Source of the DNA: Leclercia sp. S52
GTDB lineage: Bacteria; Pseudomonadota; Gammaproteobacteria; Enterobacterales; Enterobacteriaceae
Direction: 5' to 3'
Assembly: GCF_039727615.1 (NCBI RefSeq)
Contig: NZ_CP152474.1
Coordinates: 1,550,001 to 1,614,000, forward strand
Length of the DNA stretch: 64,000 bases
The translations under genes were made by a program, and so were the position numbers. The notes beneath the pieces are model-generated. The model did not search any database. It was not told where the DNA came from and saw only the letters and a list, made by a program, of their open reading frames with translations. Of the stretch, positions 31,558 to 41,427 are shown in pieces. Position 1 is the first letter of the stretch. Each line of letters opens with the position of its first letter.

Positions 31558-32511
31558 CGGCGGGTTGCCTGGTTGACCTGCTCAATCAGGCTGTCCAGCA
31601 GGGCAAAGCGGCGGCGGTACTCGGCGCGCTTTTTGCTGGCGATCTCCTCCATCGGTTTGCGTGGCATGACCAGCGGCAGACGGAAGTTGCCCTCGTCGGT
31701 GCGCTCGCCGCCGAGCGACAGCCAGAAGCCGTCGTAATCGGCCAGCAGTTTCCCCTCTTTTTTCTTGCGATAGCGCCAGCTGCGGTAAATATGGGTGCTG
31801 TTGCTGACCGCCACGATCTGCTCCACGGCCAGGGCGCTGCCCAGCGTCATGGCGGCCTCTACCAGCAGGCGCTTCGGGAACAGACCATGACAGGCTTTGG
31901 TGGCGCTCTGGATCGCCTCGTGCGGCACAAAGGCTTTGGCCCCCTGCATCCCGCCGATAAACAGCGACGCGGTACCGTTAATCTGACACAGCGTGAAGGT
32001 TATCTCCGCCAGCACCGTCTGCTCAGCATCGCAAAACGCCAGCGTGGCTTCCCCCCTCTTTATCCAGAAACGCATCGGCGCACAGGCGCAGGGTAAACTG
32101 CTGGTCGTCTTTACCGGTCAGAGTCAGTAACGTCACCCCTTCCCGGGAGAGATAGCCGTTCATCAGCGCGGCCGGAAGCTGGCGCTGCATGGTCTGATAG
32201 TGCCAGCTCAGCGCCTGCAGGGTTTGCTGGCGGTTGATGGCAACGGACAGCCACGGGCGATGCAGGCGGCAGGGCAGACCTGGCTGAACCTGCAGCAGCT
32301 GCAGCAGCTGCGGCTGTTGTGCCAGGTTTGACAGCAGGCGGGCGGTGCTGAATGGCGTCATCAGCGATCGCAGCATAAACTTGCGGCGGTAGGCCGGGTT
32401 GCGCCAGGCAAGTCCTGGGGTTAATGTCCCGGAGGCCAGACGTTGAAACAGCTGCCAGCCCGATTTGGGTTGCGGCTGATGTGGATAAGATGACTCTGCG
32501 ATGGATGACAT
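31554..32511 (-). pseudogene. ybjX: ybjX: VirK/YbjX family (DUF535) protein, frameshifted
   Basis: The start is at 32511 (MSSIAESSYPHQPQPKSGW). After CADAFLDKEG the frame is lost at a C6 run on the plus strand (32051-32056). Removing one base restores KEGEATLAFCDAEQTVLAEI and the rest, giving 318 residues. VirK/YbjX family members affect antimicrobial-peptide resistance and lipid A remodelling in related enterobacteria and are PhoP-controlled in Salmonella; neither is visible here. The 3' end overlaps that of ybjD. Confidence 0.87.
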
Positions 32512-32670
32512 AATAAATTCCGGTCTTGTTGCCAGATCTTTATTTCAGCAGGGGCTTTATCAACCTCTCCTCAACGATTTTCAACCATCCTGGAAAGCAG
32601 GGGTTTCGTTGAGGAACGGTTTAGTTAGAATCAACAGTTATGTAAGCCAGAATAGCTATTTGGAATATTT

Positions 32671-33786
32671 ATGAACTTTAAGGGAAAACGCAGGAAGCTG
32701 TTTCTGCTGCTGGTGCTGATTGTACTGGTCGCTGGATTCTGGCTGTGGCGGGTGCTTAACGCTCCGGTGCCACACTATCAGACGCTGATTGTCCGTCCGG
32801 GCGAGCTGCAGCAAAACGTGCTTGCCACCGGCAAGCTGGACGCGTTGCGCAAGGTGGACGTCGGGGCCCAGGTCAGCGGGCAGCTGAAAACGCTGTCGGT
32901 GGAGATTGGCGATAAGGTGAAAAAAGGGCAGCTGCTGGGGGTCATCGACCCGGAGCAGGCCGAAAACCAGATCAAAGAGGTAGAGGCGACCCTGATGGAG
33001 CTGCGCGCCCAGCGCAGTCAGGCCGAAGCGGAGCGTAAGCTGGCTCAGGTGACCCTGAACCGCCAGCGGCAGCTCGCCACCACCCAGGCGATCTCGCAGC
33101 AGGATCTGGATACCTCGGTGACCGAACTGGCGGTCAAACAGGCGCAGATCGGCACCATCGATGCGCAGATCAAACGCAATCAGGCCTCGCTGGACAGCGC
33201 CAAAACCAACCTCGACTACACCCGTATCGTCGCGCCGATGGCCGGGGAAGTGACGCAAATCACTACCCTCCAGGGGCAGACGGTGATTGCTGCCCAGCAG
33301 GCGCCAAACATTCTGACTCTGGCAGATATGGGCACCATGCTGGTGAAAGCTCAGGTCTCGGAGGCGGATGTGATCCACCTTAAGCCTGGGCAAAAAGCCT
33401 GGTTCACCGTGCTGGGGGATCCGCAGACCCGTTACGAAGGGGTGCTGAAAGACATTCTCCCGACCCCGGAGAAGGTCAACGACGCCATTTTCTATCACGC
33501 CCGTTTTGAAGTGCCCAACCCGCAGGGGGTGCTGCGCCTGGACATGACCGCGCAGGTGCATATCCAGCTGGCCGGGGTGAAAAACGTGCTGACCATTCCG
33601 CTGGCGGCGCTGGGTGAACCGGCGGGCGATAACAGCTATAAAGTGAGGGTGCTGCGTAACGGCGAGACGCGCGAGCGTGAGGTGAGCCTCGGCTCGCGTA
33701 ACGACACCGACGTGGTGGTGGTGAAAGGGCTGGAAGAGGGTGAAGAGGTCGTCATCAGCGAGAGCCAGCCCGGGGCGGCCAAATGA
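32671..33786 (+). CDS. macA: MacA, periplasmic adaptor of the MacAB-TolC exporter
   Basis: The 371-residue protein has one N-terminal membrane anchor ([17 protein letters not shown]), a lipoyl domain split around a long coiled coil (about 95-200, with the [18 protein letters not shown] stretch), a beta barrel and a membrane-proximal domain. It joins MacB to TolC for export of macrolides, heme precursors and some peptides. The length equals the E. coli protein. The stop overlaps the macB start as ATGA. Confidence 0.96.
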   Translation: MNFKGKRRKLFLLLVLIVLVAGFWLWRVLNAPVPHYQTLIVRPGELQQNVLATGKLDALRKVDVGAQVSGQLKTLSVEIGDKVKKGQLLGVIDPEQAENQIKEVEATLMELRAQRSQAEAERKLAQVTLNRQRQLATTQAISQQDLDTSVTELAVKQAQIGTIDAQIKRNQASLDSAKTNLDYTRIVAPMAGEVTQITTLQGQTVIAAQQAPNILTLADMGTMLVKAQVSEADVIHLKPGQKAWFTVLGDPQTRYEGVLKDILPTPEKVNDAIFYHARFEVPNPQGVLRLDMTAQVHIQLAGVKNVLTIPLAALGEPAGDNSYKVRVLRNGETREREVSLGSRNDTDVVVVKGLEEGEEVVISESQPGAAK

Positions 33787-35724
33787 CGGCCCTGCTGGAG
33801 CTGAATGATATCCGCCGGAGCTACCCCTCCGGCGACGGGCCGGTGGAGGTGCTGAAGGGCATCACCCTGCGGGTTGAGGCCGGAGAGATGGTGGCGATTG
33901 TCGGGGCCTCGGGTTCTGGTAAATCGACGCTGATGAACATTCTCGGCTGTCTGGATAAACCCACCAGCGGCACCTACCGCGTGGCAGGCACCGATGTCGC
34001 GACGCTGGACGGCGATGCGCTGGCCAAACTGCGGCGGGAACATTTCGGCTTTATCTTCCAGCGTTACCATCTGCTCTCGCACCTGAGCGCGGCGCAGAAC
34101 GTCGAAGTACCGGCGGTCTATGCCGGCGTGGAGCGCAAAAAGCGCCTTGAGCGGGCCCAGGCGCTGCTTACGCGGCTGGGGCTGGGGGAGCGGGTCGATT
34201 ATCAGCCCTCACAGCTCTCCGGCGGCCAGCAGCAGCGGGTGAGTATCGCCCGGGCGCTGATGAACGGCGGGCAGGTGATCCTCGCCGATGAACCGACCGG
34301 GGCGCTGGACAGCCACTCCGGGGAAGAGGTGATGGCGATCCTGCACCAGCTGCGGGATCAGGGGCATACGGTGATCATTGTGACCCACGACCCGCAGGTG
34401 GCCTCCCAGGCCGGGCGGATTGTGGAGATCCACGACGGCGAGCTGGTCAGCAATCCTCCCGCAACGACTAACGCTACCCGCAGACAGGAAGTGGCACTGC
34501 CTCCGCCGTCCGGCTGGCGGCAGTTTGCCAGCAGCTTTCGTGAAGCGCTGACCATGGCCTGGCTGGCGATGGCCGCCAACAAAATGCGCACCCTGTTGAC
34601 CATGCTCGGCATCATCATCGGTATCGCCTCGGTGGTCTCGATCGTGGTGGTGGGCGATGCCGCCAAACAGCTGGTGCTGTCGGACATTCGCTCCATCGGC
34701 ACCAACACTATCGACGTCTATCCCGGCAAAGACTTTGGCGACGATGAACCGCAGTACCAGCAGGCGCTGAAATATGACGATCTGGCGGCGATCCAGAAGC
34801 AGCCGTGGGTCAACTCTGCCACCCCGGCGGTGTCGCAGAACCTGCGTCTGCGCTACGCCAACATCGACGTGGCGGCCAGCGCCAACGGCGTCAGCGGCGA
34901 TTACTTTAACGTCTACGGCATGACCTTCAGCGAAGGGGGCACCTTTAACGCAGAGCAGCTGGCGGGCAGGGCGCAGGTGGTGGTGCTGGATGCCAACTCG
35001 CGGCGACAGCTGTTCCCCAATAAAGCGAAGGTGGTGGGCGAGATCGTGCTGGTGGGCAATATGCCCGCCACGGTAATCGGCGTGGCGGAGGAGAAGCAGT
35101 CTATGTTTGGCAGCAGCAAGATTTTGCGCGTCTGGCTGCCGTACACCACCATCTCCGGGCGCATTATGGGGCAGTCGTGGCTAAACTCGATTACCGTCCG
35201 GGTGAAAGAGGGCTACGACAGCGCCCAGGCGGAACAACAGCTCGAACGCCTGCTGACCCTGCGCCACGGCAAGAAAGATTTCTTCACCTGGAACATGGAC
35301 GGGCTCTTGAAAACGGCTGAAAAGACCACACGTACTCTTCAGCTCTTCCTCACGCTGGTGGCGATCATCTCCCTGCTGGTCGGGGGGGATTGGGGTAATG
35401 AATATCATGCTGGTGTCGGTGACAGAACGTACGCGTGAAATCGGCATTCGCATGGCGGTCGGCGCCCGGGCCAGCGACGTGCTGCAGCAGTTTTTAATTG
35501 AGGCGGTATTGGTCTGTCTGGTGGGCGGCGCGCTGGGGATTACGCTCTCCCTGTTAATTGCCTTTACGCTGCAGCTGTTTTTATCCGGCTGGGAAATTGG
35601 TTTTTCACCGATGGCGCTGTTAACCGCCTTCCTTTGTTCTACCTTTACCGGGGTGCTGTTTGGCTGGCTGCCGGCAAGAAATGCCGCGCGGCTGGATCCG
35701 GTGGATGCGTTAGCCCGGGAGTGA
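33783..35724 (+). pseudogene. macB: macB: ABC exporter ATPase/permease, frameshifted near the C-terminus
   Basis: MacB couples an N-terminal ABC ATPase (Walker A GASGSGKST, signature LSGGQQQR, Walker [13 protein letters not shown]) to a four-helix permease with a large periplasmic domain. The frame shifts at a G7 run (35382-35388). With one G removed it reads [20 protein letters not shown] and continues through three membrane helices to ALARE, giving 646 residues (E. coli 648). As written the product would lack the last ~100 residues and three helices. The lesion is a homopolymer gain and probably an artefact. Confidence 0.9.
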
Positions 35725-35746
35725 GTCGGTTGGCCCACAAATATTC

Positions 35747-35780
35747 GTAGGCCCGTGCAAGCGCAGCGCCGCCGGGCACC
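35747..35780. repeat. Single REP-like unit
   Basis: GTAGGCCCGTGCAAGCGCAG and GCCGCCGGGC form one REP hairpin in the gap between the convergent macB and cspD genes. It is a partial copy of the elements at 24423 and 28293. Confidence 0.65.
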
Positions 35781-35803
35781 AGACCGCACGGAAGCCCACA
35801 AAT

Positions 35804-35834
35804 AAAAATGCCAGCGCATCGGGCTGGCATTTTG
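35804..35834 (-). terminator. Bidirectional terminator between macB and cspD
   Basis: AAAATGCCAGC pairs with GCTGGCATTTT across a short loop. On the minus strand the hairpin is followed by TTTTTATTT, so it ends the cspD transcript; on the plus strand it may also stop macAB. Confidence 0.8.
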
Positions 35835-35864
35835 AGTGCGGGGTGTACACAATGAAACAGAGGG

Positions 35865-36086
35865 CTATGCCACCACTTCTGCTTCGATGGGCACAATAAC
35901 GCTGGCATGATTGCCTTTTGGCCCGAGGTGTACATCGAACCGAACGGCTTGTCCGGCTTTCAGCGTTCTGTAACCATCCATCTGAATGGTGGAGTAATGC
36001 GCGAAGATGTCTTCGCCGCCGCCTTCAGGGCAGATAAAACCAAACCCTTTGGCGTTGTTGAACCACTTAACTGTACCCGTTTCCAT
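35865..36086 (-). CDS. cspD: Cold-shock-like protein CspD
   Basis: This 73-residue single-domain OB-fold protein has the RNP1 motif KGFGFI and an RNP2-like DIFAHYS. In E. coli CspD is induced in stationary phase and starvation, not cold, and blocks replication by binding single-stranded DNA. It is divergent from clpS, as in E. coli. The frame is intact. Confidence 0.96.
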   Translation of the reverse strand: METGTVKWFNNAKGFGFICPEGGGEDIFAHYSTIQMDGYRTLKAGQAVRFDVHLGPKGNHASVIVPIEAEVVA

Positions 36087-36407
36087 GCTTCGACATCCTT
36101 CGTAAATCTTATTGAGTTAGATGTAATGAACCGGTGGTGAAGTGGGGGCTGTTCAAAACCTCGCCAACTCACGCCTGTACAATTTAGATAAACCAAAGGC
36201 AGCGTCAAGCATTTGCCGGGGAAGGGAGGGGGAAAATGCGTCAAAATTTGAAGCAGTTAACGCTATTGGTGGGTATTGTGACAGACATCGCGGATGGCAA
36301 TAATAGATGTGAGTTATCTGACATCTAAGGTAGATTCAGGTTATGTATAGCCTCCTGTCAGCATCAGAACCGCGACCGGAGACCGTAAACGAAGATGACG
36401 ACTGACA
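36087..36407. promoter_or_regulatory. Divergent cspD-clpS control region
   Basis: These 321 bases separate divergent cspD and clpS and should hold both promoters. I see no gene, tRNA or strong consensus promoter. The ribosome site of clpS (ACGACTGACA) is weak. Confidence 0.4.
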
Positions 36408-36728
36408 ATGGGTAAGACGAACGACTGGCTCGATTTCGACAAGCTGGCGGAAGATAAAGTGCGCGACGCGCTAAAACCGCCATCTATGTATAAAGTTATG
36501 TTAATGAACGATGACTACACGCCGATGGAATTTGTTATTGACGTGCTACAAAAGTTCTTTTCTTATGATGTAGAACGTGCAACGCAACTGATGCTTACCG
36601 TTCACTATCATGGCAAAGCCATCTGCGGTGTTTTTACTGCAGAAGTCGCAGAGACGAAGGTGGCGATGGTGAACCAGTATGCGAGGGAGAACGAGCATCC
36701 GTTGCTGTGTACGCTGGAAAAAGCCTGA
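36408..36728 (+). CDS. clpS: ClpS, N-end-rule adaptor of ClpAP
   Basis: The 106-residue adaptor binds N-degron substrates and the ClpA N-domain. A flexible N-terminal extension (about 25 residues) precedes the folded core [20 protein letters not shown], which carries the Asn-Asp-Asp-Tyr N-degron pocket, and [19 protein letters not shown]. The length equals that of E. coli. It lies 30 bases before clpA and is co-oriented. Confidence 0.97.
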   Translation: MGKTNDWLDFDKLAEDKVRDALKPPSMYKVMLMNDDYTPMEFVIDVLQKFFSYDVERATQLMLTVHYHGKAICGVFTAEVAETKVAMVNQYARENEHPLLCTLEKA

Positions 36729-36758
36729 ATAAGGCAATGAAAATTGGGGGAGGTGCCT

Positions 36759-39035
36759 ATGCTCAATCAAGAACTGGAACTCAGTTTAAACATGGCTTTC
36801 GCCAGAGCGCGTGAGCACCGACATGAGTTTATGACGGTCGAGCACTTGCTGCTTGCACTGCTCAGCAATCCATCCGCCCGCGAAGCGCTTGAAGCCTGCT
36901 CCGTGGACCTGGTGGCGCTGCGTCAGGAACTTGAAGCCTTCATCGAACAGACCACACCTGTACTGCCCGTCAGTGAAGAGGAGCGCGACACGCAGCCGAC
37001 GCTCAGCTTCCAGCGTGTACTCCAGCGTGCGGTATTTCACGTCCAGTCCTCCGGACGTAGCGAAGTCACCGGTGCCAACGTGCTGGTTGCCATCTTCAGC
37101 GAGCAGGAGTCGCAAGCCGCCTACCTGCTGCGCAAACACGAAGTCAGCCGCCTCGACGTGGTGAACTTCATCTCTCACGGAACGCGAAAAGACGAGCCGA
37201 ATCAGGCATCGGATTCCGGCCATCAGGCCAACAGCGAAGAGCAAGCAGGCGGGGAGGAACGTATGGAAAACTTCACCACCAATCTTAACCAGCTTGCCCG
37301 CGTCGGCGGTATTGACCCGCTGATTGGCCGCGAAAAAGAGCTGGAACGGGCGATTCAGGTCCTGTGCCGCCGTCGCAAGAACAACCCGCTGCTGGTGGGC
37401 GAGTCGGGCGTCGGTAAAACCGCCATCGCCGAAGGGCTCGCCTGGCGCATTGTGCAGGGCGACGTTCCGGAAGTGATTGCCGATTGCACCATCTACTCGC
37501 TGGATATCGGTTCCCTGCTGGCCGGGACCAAATATCGCGGTGATTTTGAAAAGCGTTTCAAAGCGCTGCTGAAACAGCTGGAGCAGGATACCAACAGCAT
37601 CCTGTTTATCGACGAGATCCATACCATCATCGGCGCCGGTGCGGCATCGGGTGGCCAGGTGGATGCAGCCAACCTGATTAAACCGCTGCTCTCCAGCGGC
37701 AAGATCCGGGTGATTGGCTCGACCACCTACCAGGAGTTCAGCAATATTTTCGAAAAAGACCGCGCCCTGGCGCGTCGCTTCCAGAAAATCGACATTACTG
37801 AACCATCCGTTGAAGAAACGGTGCAGATCATCAACGGCCTGAAACCGAAGTACGAAGCGCACCACGACGTGCGTTATACCGCGAAAGCGGTGCGTGCAGC
37901 GGTGGAGCTGGCGGTGAAATACATCAACGACCGTCATCTGCCGGATAAAGCGATTGACGTGATCGACGAAGCGGGCGCGCGTGCGCGTCTGATGCCGGTC
38001 AGCAAGCGCAAGAAAACGGTCAACGTGGCGGATATCGAATCTGTGGTAGCCCGCATCGCGCGTATCCCTGAGAAGAGCGTTTCTCAGAGCGACCGCGATA
38101 CGCTGAAAAATCTTGGCGATCGCCTGAAAATGCTGGTCTTTGGCCAGGATAAAGCCATTGAGGCTTTAACCGAAGCCATCAAGATGGCCCGCGCCGGGCT
38201 GGGGCACGAGCACAAGCCTGTCGGTTCCTTCCTGTTCGCCGGCCCGACCGGGGTGGGGAAAACCGAGGTGACGGTTCAGCTCTCCAAAGCGCTGGGCATT
38301 GAGCTGCTGCGCTTTGATATGTCCGAGTATATGGAGCGTCACACCGTCAGCCGTCTGATCGGTGCGCCTCCGGGCTACGTGGGCTTTGACCAGGGTGGCC
38401 TGCTCACCGACGCGGTGATCAAGCATCCGCACGCGGTTCTGCTGCTCGATGAGATCGAGAAAGCGCACCCGGACGTCTTTAACCTGCTGCTGCAGGTGAT
38501 GGATAACGGAACGCTGACCGACAACAACGGGCGCAAGGCGGACTTCCGCAACGTGGTGATGGTGATGACCACCAACGCCGGGGTACGTGAAACCGAGCGT
38601 AAATCCATCGGCCTGATCCACCAGGATAACAGCACCGATGCGATGGAAGAGATCAAGAAGGTCTTTACGCCGGAATTCCGTAACCGTCTGGACAACATTA
38701 TCTGGTTCGATCATCTCTCTACCGAGGTGATCCATCAGGTGGTGGATAAGTTCATCGTCGAGCTGCAGGTTCAGCTGGATCAGAAAGGGGTCTCCCTGGA
38801 AGTGAGTCAGGAAGCCCGCGACTGGCTGGCAGAGAAAGGCTACGATCGTGCGATGGGTGCGCGTCCGATGGCGCGTGTTATCCAGGACAATCTGAAAAAA
38901 CCGTTGGCTAACGAACTGCTGTTTGGTTCGCTGGTGGACGGCGGACAGGTGACCGTGGCGCTGGATCAGGCGAAGAACGAGCTGACGTACGATTTCCAGA
39001 GTGCGGCGAAGCACAAGCCGGAAGCGGCTCACTAA
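36759..39035 (+). CDS. clpA: ClpA, ATP-dependent Clp protease specificity subunit
   Basis: The ATG at 36759, preceded by GGGGAGGTG, gives 758 residues, the E. coli length. A double Clp-N repeat domain (1-145) is followed by AAA1 (Walker [10 protein letters not shown]) and AAA2 (GPTGVGKTE), then the IGL loop (KSIGLIHQ) that docks onto ClpP. The internal ATG at 37263 ([12 protein letters not shown], Met169) corresponds to the start of the known shorter ClpA form of E. coli, and GAGGAACG lies just upstream. It unfolds SsrA-tagged and N-end-rule substrates. Confidence 0.98.
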   Translation: MLNQELELSLNMAFARAREHRHEFMTVEHLLLALLSNPSAREALEACSVDLVALRQELEAFIEQTTPVLPVSEEERDTQPTLSFQRVLQRAVFHVQSSGRSEVTGANVLVAIFSEQESQAAYLLRKHEVSRLDVVNFISHGTRKDEPNQASDSGHQANSEEQAGGEERMENFTTNLNQLARVGGIDPLIGREKELERAIQVLCRRRKNNPLLVGESGVGKTAIAEGLAWRIVQGDVPEVIADCTIYSLDIGSLLAGTKYRGDFEKRFKALLKQLEQDTNSILFIDEIHTIIGAGAASGGQVDAANLIKPLLSSGKIRVIGSTTYQEFSNIFEKDRALARRFQKIDITEPSVEETVQIINGLKPKYEAHHDVRYTAKAVRAAVELAVKYINDRHLPDKAIDVIDEAGARARLMPVSKRKKTVNVADIESVVARIARIPEKSVSQSDRDTLKNLGDRLKMLVFGQDKAIEALTEAIKMARAGLGHEHKPVGSFLFAGPTGVGKTEVTVQLSKALGIELLRFDMSEYMERHTVSRLIGAPPGYVGFDQGGLLTDAVIKHPHAVLLLDEIEKAHPDVFNLLLQVMDNGTLTDNNGRKADFRNVVMVMTTNAGVRETERKSIGLIHQDNSTDAMEEIKKVFTPEFRNRLDNIIWFDHLSTEVIHQVVDKFIVELQVQLDQKGVSLEVSQEARDWLAEKGYDRAMGARPMARVIQDNLKKPLANELLFGSLVDGGQVTVALDQAKNELTYDFQSAAKHKPEAAH

Positions 39036-39052
39036 CCTTGTTGAATGATGAT

Positions 39053-39080
39053 AAAAACCGGGCGAAAGCCCGGTTTTTTA
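39053..39080 (+). terminator. Terminator of clpA
   Basis: AAAACCGGGC and GCCCGGTTTT form a perfect stem around a GAAA tetraloop, followed by further T. It ends the clpSA transcript 18 bases after the clpA stop. Confidence 0.92.
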
Positions 39081-39085
39081 TGCCT

Positions 39086-39507
39086 GCTCGATCGGTTCCC
39101 TCTCCTCTTTGGGGAGAGGGTTAGGGTGAGGGGAAACATGCGACTCCGGTGGGGGTTCCGTTCACCTCACGTTCGCTGCTTCTCTGTAAACCACGTCACC
39201 GGTGAACGTGTTAAGGGGGGCTATCGCCGCCCCCTTAACAATCCCGGCTTCCGGCAAAGAAAATCGCCGCTGCGCGGTCCCTTCGGCTTATTCCCTTCGG
39301 CTTTCGGGTCGGGGGGCGATCCTACATCCATGTAGGTCGCCTCCTCTCGGCGCATCCATGCGCCTCGCCCCGGCCTGCGGTCAACGCCTCAGCGATTTTC
39401 AGCCGGACCAGGGCATCGCTATAGGTGCTGAGTAACTATCGAGCACTCTTTTCGCTGCAAGCTCGATCGGTTCCCTCTCCCTTGAGGGAGAGGGTTAGGG
39501 TGAGGGG
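39086..39507. repeat. Hairpin-rich dispersed element bounded by 47-base direct repeats
   Basis: Near-identical copies at 39086-39133 and 39461-39507 begin GCTCGATCGGTTCCCTCTCC and end AGAGGGTTAGGGTGAGGGG; each is itself an imperfect hairpin. The 327 bases between them hold further palindromes: CGTTCACC/GGTGAACG (39159-39208), GTTAAGGGGG/CCCCCTTAAC (39210-39239), CCTACAT-CC-ATGTAGG (39321-39336) and GGCGCAT-CC-ATGCGCC (39349-39364). Short frames here look non-coding. I recognise the GGTTAGGGTGAGGGG type of sequence as a common dispersed repeat in enterobacteria but not the whole unit. Confidence 0.65.
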
Positions 39508-39679
39508 GAATCGCGAGCACCATCGTCAAAACTTTGCGAGGCGTTATCCAGAATGTAAATGTGAGTATTGCTGGATAAAACCCCAGTAATAGAATGGCGA
39601 TGCACCTGCAAAATCAGGTGCCAGGATTGGCGTCCTGAATTGTGTGCACAGATATGTTCCCGTGCATAAAGGATGATTT
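39508..39679. other. Spacer before the orphan gene; no serW tRNA
   Basis: No gene is visible. In K-12 the clpA-infA interval carries the tRNA-Ser gene serW on the minus strand. I searched this interval by eye for its acceptor and T-arm sequences (GGCGGGGATTCGAACCCC on the plus strand) and did not find them. Confidence 0.5.
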
Positions 39680-40096
39680 ATGACTAATGAAAATAATGTT
39701 GCCCAGCTTTATAGCGAACTCGAACTCAGCACTCCCGATCTCTCCACCCTTGCCGCGCGCTGCAACCTGCTCACCGAAATCCTGGTCGATTGCAATTCGT
39801 TGCCGCAAACGCAGCCCGTGTGCCGCTGCCTTGCGGCATACCTGGACGCATTCAGAAGCGAGCTGGAAAAATCGATGAGCGATTTTCGCGTGCTGGAGGA
39901 CGATGAGATCCCGCCCTCGCACAAACAGAAGTGGCTGCTGGACAGCACCGAAGCCCAGTGTGATTACTGCCGGGCGTTAAACCACGTGCTGCTGGTGTCG
40001 CATTTTGACCGCGATATGCTTCCGCATCTCACCGGCCTGCTGCACGAGATCAGCCATGCGATGCTGGCGGATCTGACTGTGGTGCGCGTTCACTGA
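39680..40096 (+). CDS. Hypothetical protein, 138 residues
   Basis: I do not recognise this protein. It is predicted largely helical and acidic, has no signal peptide or membrane helix, and has several Cys (RCNLLTEILVDC, PVCRCLAAYLDAF, AQCDYC). The ATG follows AAGGATGATTT, a reasonable ribosome site. Codon use looks like the host. It occupies the place between clpA and infA where K-12 has only serW. Reality of the gene is likely from frame length and ribosome site; function cannot be stated. Confidence 0.6.
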   Translation: MTNENNVAQLYSELELSTPDLSTLAARCNLLTEILVDCNSLPQTQPVCRCLAAYLDAFRSELEKSMSDFRVLEDDEIPPSHKQKWLLDSTEAQCDYCRALNHVLLVSHFDRDMLPHLTGLLHEISHAMLADLTVVRVH

Positions 40097-40107
40097 CGCT
40101 GCGCATA

Positions 40108-40136
40108 AAAAAAGGCCGGGATAACCCGGCCTTTAG
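40108..40136 (-). terminator. Terminator of infA (possibly bidirectional)
   Basis: AAAGGCCGGG and CCCGGCCTTT form a perfect 10-base stem with an ATAA loop. On the minus strand it is followed by a T7 tract, so it ends infA. On the plus strand the tail is weaker, but it may also stop the 138-residue gene. Confidence 0.88.
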
Positions 40137-40169
40137 TATTCTCTCTACGCCATTCGCGGCGAAAAACTC

Positions 40170-40674
<505 letters not shown>

Positions 40675-41380
40675 TTATCTTTGGGGCATAAATAACGTCC
40701 CGGGGACCCAGAAATTCTGCGGTAATTTCTGCATTCGCAGCGTCGCCAGTTGATGCAGATATTCATGGCGGGAGATCTCAACCGCACCCAGCGAGGCGGT
40801 ATGCTCGTTCAGCACCTGGCAATCAATCAACTGGCCGCCGCTGCGGGTAAAACGCTCGCAGAAAACCAGCAGGGCAGTTTTCGAGGCATTGACCGCGCGG
40901 CTGAACATCGACTCGCCGCAAAACAAGGTGCCCTGCGCCACGCCGTACATCCCGCCCACCAGTTCATCCTTATCCCATACCTCAATCGAGTGGGCGTAAC
41001 CCAGTTCGTGCAGGCGGTGATAGGCGGTGATCACCTCGGGGGTGATCCAGGTTCCTTCGAAGCGATCGTCGGCGCATCCCTCGATCACCTGACCAAACGC
41101 GTGATTAAGTGTGACGCGATAGGGGGGAATGAGCGTGAAAGCGCTTCATGCTGCGGCTGATATGAAACTGTGCGGGCCACAGAACGGCGCGAGGGTCGGG
41201 CGACCACCATAAGATCGGATCGCCGGGGGAAAACCACGGAAAAATTCCGCGCTGGTACGCCATTAATAAACGCGACGGGCTCAGATCGCCGCCGAGGGCC
41301 AGCAAACCATTAGGTTCACGCAGCGCCCCTTCCGGAGAAGGGAACGCAAGAGAATGACGAGAGAGCTGGACCAGGCGCAT
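40675..41380 (-). pseudogene. aat: aat: leucyl/phenylalanyl-tRNA-protein transferase, frameshifted
   Basis: Aat adds Leu or Phe to proteins with N-terminal Arg or Lys, creating N-degrons for ClpS-ClpAP. The start is at 41380 ([20 protein letters not shown]). After RFHAHSP the frame breaks at a G6 run on the plus strand (41122-41127). Removing one base restores [20 protein letters not shown] and continues, giving 234 residues, exactly the E. coli length. [19 protein letters not shown] and CGESMFSR are conserved. It is functionally linked to the neighbouring clpS and clpA. The lesion is a homopolymer gain and likely an artefact. Confidence 0.9.
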
Positions 41381-41427
41381 GACAACAAAACTCCAGTACG
41401 CGAAGTGGGGATCGGTTCAAATATAGA

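Noticed and set aside
35375..35400. Programmed frameshifting in macB (and at the other G or C runs)
   Set aside because: No stimulatory pseudoknot or slippery heptamer context is evident, and the same lesion type recurs in unrelated genes, so a common technical cause is simpler.
39045..39435. Short open frames (96 and 77 residues) in the clpA-infA spacer
   Set aside because: They run across palindromes and direct repeats, overlap each other in different frames and lack ribosome sites.
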